Below are positions 21,454 to 29,066 of a DNA stretch of 30,690 nucleotides, one piece after another (position 1 is the first letter of the stretch; every line of letters starts with the position of its first letter). Source of the DNA: a virus; the IMG/VR virus record IMGVR_UViG_3300027985_001100, positions 1-30,690 of that record; one strand, given 5' to 3'. Both the position numbers and the translations under genes were made by a program. Under the pieces are notes generated by a model that was not told the DNA's origin, made no database searches, and was given only the letters and a program-made list of their open reading frames with translations.

Positions 21454-22947
21454 ATGCTGCGAACCATCTCCATCGCCGCGGCCGCCGTCGCGCTGCTCTT
21501 CGTGTCTCCGGTGCGCGCGCAGCTCACCACCCGTCAGATGCGCACCGTCGGGACTCCGACCTCGATCCCTGCCGCGAGCGCGAGCAATGGCGCGAGCGAC
21601 AGCGTCGCCCGCGTCGACCACGCGCACACGTGCTCGATCGCGAACGCGAGCCAGGCCGGGTGCGTGAGCGCGGCGGACTGGTCGAAGTTCAACGGAAAGG
21701 AAAGCGTGCTCACGTTTTCCGACGGGTTGACGCGCGCGACCAACTCGGTGGCCTGCGACGACGCCGCGCTGCTCGCGAAAGGATGCGTCACCAGCGCCGC
21801 ACAGACAATCGGCGGCGAGAAGACATTCGCCGGAGGGATCAGGACGCAGACCATCACCGGAAACAGCGGACTCAACATCGCGAGTTCTGGCAGTTCCGCA
21901 CTGACGTTCGATTCGGCGTCGTCCTCCATCGGTATTGGGGACGGAACAACCTCGATTGCATGGGGACCGAACAGCGCCGGAAAGTTCAGCATCGACCTGT
22001 CGAGCAAGGACATCGGCGAGTCCACCCTCGCAGTCACAAACACCGCATGGACGTCTGAGGCGTCCGGCTTCACGACCGACCTCGACATCGAGCACGGTGA
22101 CCTGGAGGTTTGCTCGGTGCAGCGGATTGCGTGCGACGGGTCCGCCTCGCTCGGGGCCACGAGCACTGGGGCACTCACTGCCGATGAGGTCTATTCCGGG
22201 TACGCCGAGCTTGGATCCGTCTACGTGGACAATCTCTCGGTGTCTACCTGGCCTGACCACTCCCACACCAATTCGACGACGGGTGGAAAGCTCTCCATAG
22301 CCTCAGCCACAACTGGCACCCTCACCTATGACCGAGGCGGCACCGGAGGGGTGAACTACCCCTACGCCGGCCGCGTGGCCTATGGCACCGGGGGGGCGAT
22401 CTCCTACACCGCCCAGGGAACCGCCGGGAAGCCTCTCCTCAGCAACGCTACGAACGCCCCCTACTTCGGCACGCTGGGCTATTCAGGAGGCGGGACCGGA
22501 TCGACGTCAGCACCAACTGCAGGCGGAGTCGTGTACGGCACCGGCTCGGAGATGGCGACCACATCCGCTGGATCCAGCGGACAGCTGCTCAAGAGCAACG
22601 GCAGCAGCGCGCCGAGTTGGGATGGAGACACAGCTTGGACCTACGTTTCGTCATTCTATAACTCGTGGACCAACTATGACTCGACCGAGTCGACGTGGGC
22701 GCATGCCAAGTATCGCAAAACCGCAGACGGTACCGTCTACCTCACCGGGCTAATCAAGAGTGGAACGATCGGATCGATCGCCTTCTACCTCCCGGCGGGT
22801 TACCGGCCGGGGAAATCGAAGAGCTGGGTCGTCGAATCGAACGGAGAATTCAGCTTCGTCCGTGTCGCCGCGTCCGGGGCCGTGACGCCAGCATTGGGCA
22901 ACAACGCCTTCATCTACCTCGACCTGTCTTTCGTCGCGGAGCTGTAG
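21454..22947 (+). CDS. Tail fibre with signal peptide and paired cysteines
   Basis: A 497-residue protein; the frame is open to 21169 but the ATG at 21454 follows TGAGGAAC and the previous stop. It begins with a textbook Sec signal peptide (MLRTISIAAAAVALLFVSPVRA, then Q), cleavage expected after Ala22. Cysteines come in pairs: C60/C70, C101/C111, C220/C227. The middle has fibre-type Ser/Thr/Gly beta repeats, and residues about 290-395 contain two copies of the GGTG...AG-x-V-x-YGTG...GQ-x-L-x-SN-x(3)-AP repeat common in tail fibres. The C-terminal ~100 residues (TYVSSFYNSW...) are a beta domain likely to bind the receptor. A signal peptide on a fibre is unusual. Confidence 0.8.
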   Translation: MLRTISIAAAAVALLFVSPVRAQLTTRQMRTVGTPTSIPAASASNGASDSVARVDHAHTCSIANASQAGCVSAADWSKFNGKESVLTFSDGLTRATNSVACDDAALLAKGCVTSAAQTIGGEKTFAGGIRTQTITGNSGLNIASSGSSALTFDSASSSIGIGDGTTSIAWGPNSAGKFSIDLSSKDIGESTLAVTNTAWTSEASGFTTDLDIEHGDLEVCSVQRIACDGSASLGATSTGALTADEVYSGYAELGSVYVDNLSVSTWPDHSHTNSTTGGKLSIASATTGTLTYDRGGTGGVNYPYAGRVAYGTGGAISYTAQGTAGKPLLSNATNAPYFGTLGYSGGGTGSTSAPTAGGVVYGTGSEMATTSAGSSGQLLKSNGSSAPSWDGDTAWTYVSSFYNSWTNYDSTESTWAHAKYRKTADGTVYLTGLIKSGTIGSIAFYLPAGYRPGKSKSWVVESNGEFSFVRVAASGAVTPALGNNAFIYLDLSFVAEL

Positions 22948-22949
22948 CC

Positions 22950-23003
22950 ATGAGCGCGACCCGACTCGAGTTTGACAACGCCACCGTGTACCTCGACCGA
23001 TGA
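22950..23003 (+). CDS. 17-residue leader or relic peptide before the wedge gene
   Basis: ATG 22950 opens a 17-codon frame (MSATRLEFDNATVYLDR) whose TGA overlaps the ATG of the wedge gene (ATGA, 23000-23003). No other ribosome-binding site is visible immediately before that gene, so translation of this short frame may deliver ribosomes by coupling. It could equally be the remnant of a gene truncated when the fibre genes were inserted. Confidence 0.4.
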   Translation: MSATRLEFDNATVYLDR

Positions 23004-23386
23004 CCGACTTCGGCTCGGACATCTCCACGTTCCCAGATCTCGATCCGTCGTTCGTGGCGCTCTCCGGTTCACGTGTCGTCCTGGAGGCCTGTGCGCGTCG
23101 GCTTCAGACGCCACGCGGTGCGCTGTGGGCCCACTCGGACTACGGACTCGACCTGCGCGCGTGGCTGAACGAGTCATTCGACGCTGGGGCGCAGGCCGCG
23201 ATGGCGGCTGCCATCGAGGCAGAGCTCGAGAAGGACGAGCGCGTCCTCGGCGTGCAGGTCGCGGCTTCGCTCGACCACCGAACGAATGCGCTCCGGATCG
23301 CGGTCTCGATCGCCACCTCGGATGGTCCCTTTCGTCTGGTGCTCTCCGTCTCTCGAATCTCCGTCGACGTGCTCCTCGCCGAGTAG
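23000..23386 (+). CDS. Baseplate wedge protein, Mu gp46/gp25-like
   Basis: A 128-residue protein with a gp25/GpW-like pattern: an N-terminal acidic part, GSRVVLEACARRLQTPRGALWAHSDYGLDLRAWLN (about 24-58), then IEAELEKDERVLGVQV and GPFRLVLSVSRISVDVLL. The TPRG-x-LW-DYG motif is diagnostic for the gp25-like lysozyme-fold wedge family, in which enzymatic activity is usually absent. It connects the tube end to the baseplate. It precedes the J protein by 3 nt, as in Mu. Confidence 0.88.
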   Translation: MTDFGSDISTFPDLDPSFVALSGSRVVLEACARRLQTPRGALWAHSDYGLDLRAWLNESFDAGAQAAMAAAIEAELEKDERVLGVQVAASLDHRTNALRIAVSIATSDGPFRLVLSVSRISVDVLLAE

Positions 23387-23389
23387 CCC

Positions 23390-24778
23390 ATGCTCTCTCT
23401 CTCCCAACTCATCGCCCCGCGGTCCAAGCAGGCGCTGCTCGCGCGTCGCATCCAGGCGCTGCAGGGCATCGGCTTCGTGCGCCACCAGGGCACCGGGCTC
23501 CCTGTAGTCGAGGCGACCGGGGTCGCACTGGTCGAGGCCGCAGTCGTCCTCGAGGTCATCGCTGGAGGCGCTCCAGGGGCCGCCACCTTCCGCAGCAGCG
23601 TGGACGGCGGCGCGACTTGGGGCTCGACAGCGTTGATTCCGGCCAGCGGGAACTACATGCTCTCCGGCACAGGAGCGATCGTGCGCTTCGGCGCTGGCTC
23701 CTACATCGCCGGGGACCTGTACTCCTTCGGTCTCGCCGTTCCGACGTTCCCGACCGCCGCGTGGCAGCCGGGCTCGGTTCCGCTGACGCTCCTCGAGGTC
23801 GAGTCGCTCGCGGCCGAGGACCTCGACCAGCTGGTCTCGAAGGTCGCCGGAAGCGGGTTCGTCGACTACGCCTCTGGCGCATGGCTCGACATGCTTGCCG
23901 AGAGCCTCTACTCGCTCGAGCGCATCCAGGCGAGCTACACGCGCGGCACTCGCGCGCTCTCAGCGCTGGCGACCTCTGGCCCTCACGCCATCGCCGTTGG
24001 GCAGCTCTGGGCGACGACGGCGTCGGGGCGGCGGTTCACCAACACGACCGGCGGCACGCTCATCGCCGGCGGGACGCTCGCGCTCGAGTGGAGGGCCGAG
24101 TCTCCCGGCTACGCATGGAACGTCTCCTCGGCGGACGCGCTCTCGCTGGTGACGGCGCTGCCCGGCGTGTCGTTCGCGGCCGAGTCCGGAGGTCCGACCG
24201 ATTGGATCAGCGAGTTCGGCGACGACACCGAGCCGGACGCGCAGCTGCGCGCGAGGTGCAAGGGCAGGTGGTCGGAGCTCGGGATTGCCACGATTGAGAC
24301 CTTCGAGACCTGGGCCCGCGCGTCGGCTACTGGCAACCGGAAGGTCAAGACGCTCGAGGATCCGGACGTGCCAGGGCGCGTGCTCGTCTACGTCGCCCCG
24401 GAGATCGGCGGGACTGCCAACGCCGCTGCGGCGCAGGAGTACATCGATCTGCGCGCGCCGCTCACCTCCACCGCAGTGGTGGCCGAGGCTGCGTCGGTCG
24501 AGGTCTCGATCGTCGGCACCGTTCAGGTCTCCGCGGGCTACACCGAGTCCGCGAGAGCGGCCGCGGTCGCCGCGCTGACCGACCTCTTCGACGCGCTGCC
24601 GATCGGCGGGACCGCTGGCGGCGTTCTGTCGCACGAGCGGATCGCTGGGCACATTGCGGTGCAGGCCGGAATCGTCAACCTCGCGCTGAGCAGCCCGGCC
24701 GCTGACGTCGCGATCGGCGCTTCCGAGAACGCGACGTTCGATCCCGAGCTGCCCGGGCTGACCTGGATCGAGGTGTGA
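23390..24778 (+). CDS. Baseplate J protein (Mu gp47-like)
   Basis: A 462-residue protein. After an N-terminal helix, residues about 50-125 hold a beta domain (VDGGATWGSTALIPASGNY, GAGSYIAGDLYSFGL) similar to that inserted in the sheath. The J core follows: GSGFVDYASGAWLDMLAESLYSLERIQA, then TLIAGGTLALEWRAESPGYAWNV, a DWISEFGDDTEPDAQLRARCKGRWSELG motif (about 266-295) and a C-terminal VEVSIVGTVQVSAGYTESARAA with ALPIGG. Baseplate J (gp6/gp47) forms the wedge ring that triggers sheath contraction. It overlaps the next gene by 4 nt (GTGA). Confidence 0.9.
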   Translation: MLSLSQLIAPRSKQALLARRIQALQGIGFVRHQGTGLPVVEATGVALVEAAVVLEVIAGGAPGAATFRSSVDGGATWGSTALIPASGNYMLSGTGAIVRFGAGSYIAGDLYSFGLAVPTFPTAAWQPGSVPLTLLEVESLAAEDLDQLVSKVAGSGFVDYASGAWLDMLAESLYSLERIQASYTRGTRALSALATSGPHAIAVGQLWATTASGRRFTNTTGGTLIAGGTLALEWRAESPGYAWNVSSADALSLVTALPGVSFAAESGGPTDWISEFGDDTEPDAQLRARCKGRWSELGIATIETFETWARASATGNRKVKTLEDPDVPGRVLVYVAPEIGGTANAAAAQEYIDLRAPLTSTAVVAEAASVEVSIVGTVQVSAGYTESARAAAVAALTDLFDALPIGGTAGGVLSHERIAGHIAVQAGIVNLALSSPAADVAIGASENATFDPELPGLTWIEV

Positions 24779-25737
24779 TCGTGGGCTACCGCGACTACCA
24801 GGGGAAAGTCAGCCCGCCGTGGCTGCGTGGACCGTTTGGCGCGGCATGGGCGCGCGCCTCTGGCGACACCCGCGACGAGCTCGTCGATCGGCTCAAGCTG
24901 GCGGTCAAGGCGCGGATGCCGGACTACGCGCCGCCGGACGCCATGCAACTCATCGGCGCCGAGCGCGGTGTCGAGCGGCTTCCCGGGGACACCGACGAGG
25001 AATATGCCTCGCGGGTTCGGAACGTCTGGGAGATGCGCCGGTGGGCCGGAACGCCTTTCGGTCTGCTGCTCGCCCTCGCGGATATCGGCTATCCGGCGGC
25101 TCGATTGATGATCCATCGCGGGCGCGACTACTACCTCGACGCCGGGGCGCTCGAGACGTGCCTGATGGACTCCGAGCGCTGGGTGATGGACGCGCGCGAG
25201 TCGTTCTGGTCGCAGTTCCAGGTGCTGCTGCCTGCGCCGCACCCGTGGGCGACCAGCGTCGACCTCGATCCGAGCACCGATGGCACAGCGACGCTTACGC
25301 CTGGCGGAACCCCGGACGCTCCATGGGTCGTCGAGGTGTTCTGCACAACCGGAGGCACGGTCGCCAGCGGTCTCGCGCGGCTGACCGTAACCGTCGGAGG
25401 ATCAGCCGACTACGACATTCCAGTGCCCGCGCACGGCATCGTGTCCTTCAATAACATCGGGCTCGGCTTCGCGTCCGGAGTCGAGTGCACGATCGAGGGA
25501 ACGCTGGTTGCTGGCGATTCCTGGGCGTGGACCTCTGGCGTGTTCCCGGACCAGGCCTCGCAGGACGTCGAGCGGCTGCGGCGCGTGATTCGTCGGTGGA
25601 AGCCGGCGTTCGCGACCTGCCGCGGGATCGTTGTGCAGACGGCCGGGGACCTCTTCGGGTTCCGGCACAGGACGTTCGGAACAGCTGGGGCGCTCGGAGA
25701 GAGCGCATCGCACAACCGAGTCATCTGGTCGGCGTAG
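24775..25737 (+). CDS. Tail protein I-like baseplate wedge (Mu gp48 position)
   Basis: A 320-residue protein, longer than Mu gp48 or P2 gpI (about 180-190). The gpI-like part (residues 1-165: LPGDTDEEYASRVRNVWEMRRWAGTPFGLLLALADIGY) is interrupted by a beta-rich insert at about 172-262 (WVVEVFCTTGGTVASGLARLTVTVG, LVAGDSWAWTS) and resumes with VERLRRVIRRWKPAFATCRGIVV. The insert has an I-G-x-GFASG-x-E beta pattern that is distantly like the sheath and J domains. The protein connects wedge and fibre. GTG 24775 overlaps the J stop; a GTG at 24781 is an alternative start. Confidence 0.8.
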   Translation: MIVGYRDYQGKVSPPWLRGPFGAAWARASGDTRDELVDRLKLAVKARMPDYAPPDAMQLIGAERGVERLPGDTDEEYASRVRNVWEMRRWAGTPFGLLLALADIGYPAARLMIHRGRDYYLDAGALETCLMDSERWVMDARESFWSQFQVLLPAPHPWATSVDLDPSTDGTATLTPGGTPDAPWVVEVFCTTGGTVASGLARLTVTVGGSADYDIPVPAHGIVSFNNIGLGFASGVECTIEGTLVAGDSWAWTSGVFPDQASQDVERLRRVIRRWKPAFATCRGIVVQTAGDLFGFRHRTFGTAGALGESASHNRVIWSA

Positions 25738-25755
25738 CCCGGCCTCGGAGAGAGC

Positions 25756-26661
25756 ATGTCCCACGACTACAACGGCAACGCTGCAGGCATCTCGGCGCAC
25801 GATGCGCCCGTCATCACCGCCCACGACGACGCCGACCAGTTCAGCGCGGCGGTCGCGAACGCGCCGCTGCAGCAGCTTGCGGACATGCTCGCGTTCCTCC
25901 AGACGAACGCGGCGCTCCGCGGCGCGCTCGAGACGGCGCTCTTCTCGGTCGCCGGCGACACGACTGCCGTCATGCAACTCGGCGGCGCGCCATCGACGCG
26001 CAAGCTGAAGCTCCAGCTCGACGGTGTCGAAACCCACACGCGCTTCTACGTGCTGACCAGCGGCGCACTTGAGATCACCACCAACGCGGCTTGGAGCGGC
26101 AGCCAGTGGGTTCGCGACCAGGCCGGCAACGCGAGCAAGCTCGCCATCGGCTTCGGGTCGTTCGCGTTCTACGCCTACCCGGCGGCCAGTGCGTCGCCGT
26201 TCTCCGACTCGGCCTGGCAGAGCAAACTGCAGTTCCCGACCGACGGGCGGTTCGCGTTCACCGGGACGACCACGGGGGCGGCAGGGTCGAACCCGCCGGC
26301 GAACACGGCGATGGCGAACACGCTGGTGGCGAAGAACATGCCGAAGGCGTGGGCCACGATCACGCGAGACGGCGGGACCGGAGTGATCACGGTCAATGAT
26401 GGGTTCAACGTGGCCGGCGTGGCGCTCGTGAACAGCGACCTCGACGTCGAGGTCACGTTCGCCCAGGCGATGGGCAGCGCGAACTACGCCGTTCTGCTGA
26501 ACCACATGCGCACCGCCAGCCATGCGGAACTTGATTTGCAGGCCATTCACGTGAACTCGAAGGCCGCTGACAAGATGACGATCCGCTACGGCAACGGCAT
26601 GACGCTCACCAGCCTGTACTTCAAGATCGATCTGGTCGTGTTTGGAGCGCAGACCACCTAG
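25756..26661 (+). CDS. Tail fibre/appendage protein
   Basis: A 301-residue protein in the fibre position after the gpI-like protein. The N-terminal ~60 residues are helical (DADQFSAAVANAPLQQLADMLAFLQTN), perhaps for attachment, followed by beta-rich segments (KLKLQLDGVETHTRFYVLTSGALEITTNAAW) and a C-terminal domain ending LYFKIDLVVFGAQTT. No signal peptide and no trypsin-like or SGNH motif. It has a CGGAGAGC ribosome-binding site. Its TAG stop overlaps the TAG of the convergent lipoprotein gene. Confidence 0.7.
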   Translation: MSHDYNGNAAGISAHDAPVITAHDDADQFSAAVANAPLQQLADMLAFLQTNAALRGALETALFSVAGDTTAVMQLGGAPSTRKLKLQLDGVETHTRFYVLTSGALEITTNAAWSGSQWVRDQAGNASKLAIGFGSFAFYAYPAASASPFSDSAWQSKLQFPTDGRFAFTGTTTGAAGSNPPANTAMANTLVAKNMPKAWATITRDGGTGVITVNDGFNVAGVALVNSDLDVEVTFAQAMGSANYAVLLNHMRTASHAELDLQAIHVNSKAADKMTIRYGNGMTLTSLYFKIDLVVFGAQTT

Positions 26662-27182
26662 TCAACAGAGATGGACAGGCGCGAAAGGCTCGCAGTGATC
26701 TCCGTCGCGGTATAGGCGTCGTATGGCTCATTCCAGCGATTGCATGCCCCATCGCTGCCGATGTTGAAAACAGTTTCAAAGTGAACCGGAGCGCCAATTT
26801 CAAACGCTCTATTGTTGTCAGCATTCCGCGCATATTTTGCGGCTGACGCAGACTCGGGCAAACCAACGGCGAACTGCGTGCACTGTGCGTCCGAGTACAA
26901 GACGAAGCTGACCACGTCCATACTCGGAACGCACCTGATCTCGCCGTCGACAGTCTTCGCGAACTCGCAGTCGACCCCGAGCTCTGCGTCGTGCCAGCCC
27001 ATGAACAGCTTCGCTCCGTCGTCGGTGCGCCCGACCAACATCCGGATCCGCGTGCCTGACTCCAGCGGCGCGCCGGCGGCCGGCCCCACCGGACCCTGCT
27101 CTCCCTGAGGGCCCGCAGGTCCCTCGACCTGACACGCGGTTGCGACGACGGCTGCGGCTACGGCGATGACGAAGCGCTTCAT
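26658..27182 (-). CDS. Collagen-like lipoprotein, host-like moron
   Basis: A 174-residue lipoprotein. The ATG at 27182 has an excellent AGGAGGG site 5 nt upstream; the open frame extends to 27224 but is not needed. The signal peptide (MKRFVIAVAAAVVATAC) ends in a lipobox-like VATAC, with Cys17 as the acyl site. It continues with a collagen-type GPAGPQGEQGPVGP run (21-34), then RIRMLVGRTDDGAKLFMGWHDAELGVDCEF and CVPSMDVVSF, a pattern I know from abundant lipoproteins of Myxococcota. It is the only right-half gene on the minus strand, with lower local GC (26700-26870). Such morons are often expressed in lysogens and may alter surface or exclude phages. Confidence 0.85.
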   Translation of the reverse strand: MKRFVIAVAAAVVATACQVEGPAGPQGEQGPVGPAAGAPLESGTRIRMLVGRTDDGAKLFMGWHDAELGVDCEFAKTVDGEIRCVPSMDVVSFVLYSDAQCTQFAVGLPESASAAKYARNADNNRAFEIGAPVHFETVFNIGSDGACNRWNEPYDAYTATEITASLSRLSISVD

Positions 27183-27193
27183 GGTGCCCTCCT

Positions 27194-27208
27194 GGCCCGT
27201 GGCGGGCC
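27194..27208 (-). other. Hairpin upstream of the lipoprotein gene
   Basis: GGCCCG (27194-27199) pairs with CGGGCC (27203-27208) around a 3-nt loop, a few bases before the AGGAGGG site of the minus-strand lipoprotein gene. It could modulate translation of that message. No consensus promoter is evident in the 62 nt between it and the rightward gene. Confidence 0.3.
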
Positions 27209-27244
27209 CGATCTGCATTCCCAACTACCAGTGAGGCACAGGCA

Positions 27245-27655
27245 ATGCCAACTCTCCTCATCGTCCTCGGCTTCGTCTGGTCGCTTCCAATCACGCTGCT
27301 CGGCTACCTGCAGGCGCTCCTCGGCGGTGCGCGGTTCATTGGCTTTACGCGCCTCGGAACGGCGCTGTTCGCCAACACGGGGCGGGGCATCATCGGCGTG
27401 TTCTTCGCGCGCCTGCCGGTCGCGGCCTACACCTGGGGCGCGGTCATCGTGCTCGAGCGGCCTGAGCTGAGCGCCAACGCGCGGCTGATCGCGCACGAGC
27501 TCGAGCACACGCGGCAGGCGTTCGTGTTCGGGCCGCTGATGCCTGTCGTCTACGTGATCGCGTCGGCGATGGCCCTCGCGCGAGGCGGGCACTGGTACCG
27601 CGACAACCGCCTCGAGGTCGCCGCGCGGGCGGCGGGCGCTTCCGTCGCCGAGTAG
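27245..27655 (+). CDS. Membrane protein with HExxH metalloprotease motif
   Basis: A 136-residue protein with two hydrophobic N-terminal segments (residues about 3-25, and 46-70), then LIAHELEHTRQ (H84-E85-x-x-H88), another hydrophobic stretch (about 94-108) and a YRDNRLEVAARAAG end that offers a downstream Glu as a possible third ligand, as in gluzincins. The three features suggest a small membrane-anchored zinc peptidase, but no family is certain. It begins the rightward block of lysis genes, beside the lipoprotein moron, so it could be a lysis or conversion factor. The ATG has a weak ribosome-binding sequence. Confidence 0.7.
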   Translation: MPTLLIVLGFVWSLPITLLGYLQALLGGARFIGFTRLGTALFANTGRGIIGVFFARLPVAAYTWGAVIVLERPELSANARLIAHELEHTRQAFVFGPLMPVVYVIASAMALARGGHWYRDNRLEVAARAAGASVAE

Positions 27656-27714
27656 CTCCTCCTCAACAGCATCCACCACGCCGCCCGCGAGCCGGGCGGA
27701 CTGGAGACTCCTGC

Positions 27715-28059
27715 GTGAGCCCCACGACACTCGAGCCCCCTGGCCCGCTGCACCAGACCGGCGAGCAGCCGGCGACGTTCACCGAGAAGAGCCGGTTTTC
27801 CTGGCCGGTCGTGCTCACGATCGCGGGGCTCTCCGTGTCGGCGGTGAGCGGCATCGCGGTCGCGAGCAGCACGGCAAAGAGCGCCGACGAGAAGGCCGTC
27901 GCCGCCGAGTCCTGCTGCAAGAGCGCGACGGGAGACCTTCACCGACACGAGCTGCGCATCCAGCGGGTCGAGGATGCCCAGGCCGCTACGACGAAGACGC
28001 TCGAGCGCATCGAGAAGAAGCTCGACGAGATGCTCGATGCACGGCGAGGCCAGCGATGA
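27715..28059 (+). CDS. Single-TM coiled-coil membrane protein (holin/spanin-like)
   Basis: A 114-residue protein from GTG 27715, preceded by GGAG (about 27702). An unstructured N-terminus leads to one membrane segment (about 30-50, WPVVLTIAGLSVSAVSGIAVA) and then a C-terminal coiled coil (HRHELRIQRVEDAQAATTKTLERIEKKLDEML). This shape matches phage holins of the hemolysin XhlA type or inner-membrane spanins. The stop overlaps the endolysin ATG (ATGA), a strong sign of a lysis role. Topology and exact class cannot be decided from sequence alone. Confidence 0.7.
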   Translation: MSPTTLEPPGPLHQTGEQPATFTEKSRFSWPVVLTIAGLSVSAVSGIAVASSTAKSADEKAVAAESCCKSATGDLHRHELRIQRVEDAQAATTKTLERIEKKLDEMLDARRGQR

Positions 28060-28571
28060 CCCGTCCAGACTTCGTCATCCGCCTCCTGCGCGCGCTCTCC
28101 GGCGTGCCCGTGCTCGAGCAGATCCCCGAGGAGAGCTGGCCGATCGTCGTCGCCCACTCCGCCTACGAGAGCGGGTGGGGGAGCACGCGCCAGGCGCGCG
28201 AGGCGCGGAACGTCTTCAACGTCTCGGCGGGCGCGCGCTGGACCGGACCAACGCTCGCTGGAGGCGACCTCGAGTACTCCGGCGGCCAGGTCCGGAAGAT
28301 CACCCAGCGCTGGCGCTGCTACGCGACCGACACCGAGGCGGTGCGCGACTACCTGCAGCTCCTGCAGCTGCGGCGCTACCAGCCCGCGCACGAGGCCCTC
28401 GTCGCCTGCGACGCCGATCGGTTCATGCGAATGCTCGGCCCGGACCGCGCCGCCGAGCGGCCACCGGTCGGCGGCTACTACACGCTCCCGACCGCGCGCT
28501 ACGCGGCCGAGTTCGCCGCGGTGCTCGAGCAGGTCCGCGCGGCGCTGCCGGCAGAGATGCCGATCGGCTGA
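28056..28571 (+). CDS. Glucosaminidase-type endolysin (GH73-like)
   Basis: A 171-residue protein. The segment AHSAYESGWGSTRQAREARNVFNVS (about 33-57) matches the FlgJ/GH73 signature: catalytic Glu38 in ESGWG and the conserved N-x-FN turn. A Tyr-rich end, GGYYTLPTARYAAEFAAVLEQV, is also seen in the family. It would cleave peptidoglycan glycan strands at lysis. No signal peptide, so it needs a holin or pinholin partner; the upstream overlapping membrane protein and the later holin-like protein are candidates. Confidence 0.88.
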   Translation: MTRPDFVIRLLRALSGVPVLEQIPEESWPIVVAHSAYESGWGSTRQAREARNVFNVSAGARWTGPTLAGGDLEYSGGQVRKITQRWRCYATDTEAVRDYLQLLQLRRYQPAHEALVACDADRFMRMLGPDRAAERPPVGGYYTLPTARYAAEFAAVLEQVRAALPAEMPIG

Positions 28572-28646
28572 CCTTCACCCACAGCCACGCCAGCACCGCC
28601 GCGAGCGCGGCTGGGCCGACGTGTGCCAAACGCAGGAGCACCACCC

Positions 28647-28943
28647 ATGGCAGAGAACCAGAAGCCCACCGTCGGCCGCATCGTTCACTACGTGCTCACG
28701 GACCAGCAGGCCGAGCAGATCAACCGCAGCCGCGACGCAATCGGCGGACGTGGCAACTACGCGCAGGCCGGCGACGAGTTGCCGCTCGTCGTCGTGCGCG
28801 TGTGGCCGGACGAAGGCGGCCCAGGTGTCGACGGTGTCAACGGGCAGGTCTTGCTCGACGGGCCCGACACCCTATGGGTGACCTCCGCGCTCCCCTCGAG
28901 CGGCCCTGTCCCGGGCTGCTGGCACTGGCCCGAGCGCGCGTAG
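28647..28943 (+). CDS. Conserved phage protein in the lysis region, unknown
   Basis: A 98-residue protein starting at ATG 28647 with AGGAG about 9 nt upstream. It reads KPTVGRIVHYVLTDQQAEQINRSR, then GDELPLVVVRVWPDEG, VNGQVLLDGPDTLWVTS, and a terminal GCWHWPER. This compact beta fold is widespread in phage and prophage genomes near lysis or late genes, with no known function. The 75 nt before it show no gene, and the 123 nt after it hold no gene that I can support. Confidence 0.75.
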   Translation: MAENQKPTVGRIVHYVLTDQQAEQINRSRDAIGGRGNYAQAGDELPLVVVRVWPDEGGPGVDGVNGQVLLDGPDTLWVTSALPSSGPVPGCWHWPERA

Positions 28944-29066
28944 CCCCCGGATGCGAGTCGCCGCACGGCGTCCGCTTCGAAACACCGCCCCGGCCCGCGT
29001 GTCGCCCGCTCGACGCTTCCAGCCACCCAACACCTTCACCCGCTGAACCCTGCAAGGAGCTGCACA

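Noticed and set aside
24166-24259. Hydrolase or protease activity in the J-type baseplate protein
   Set aside because: The DWISEFGDDTEPDAQLRAR segment is the normal J-family structural motif, not a catalytic site.
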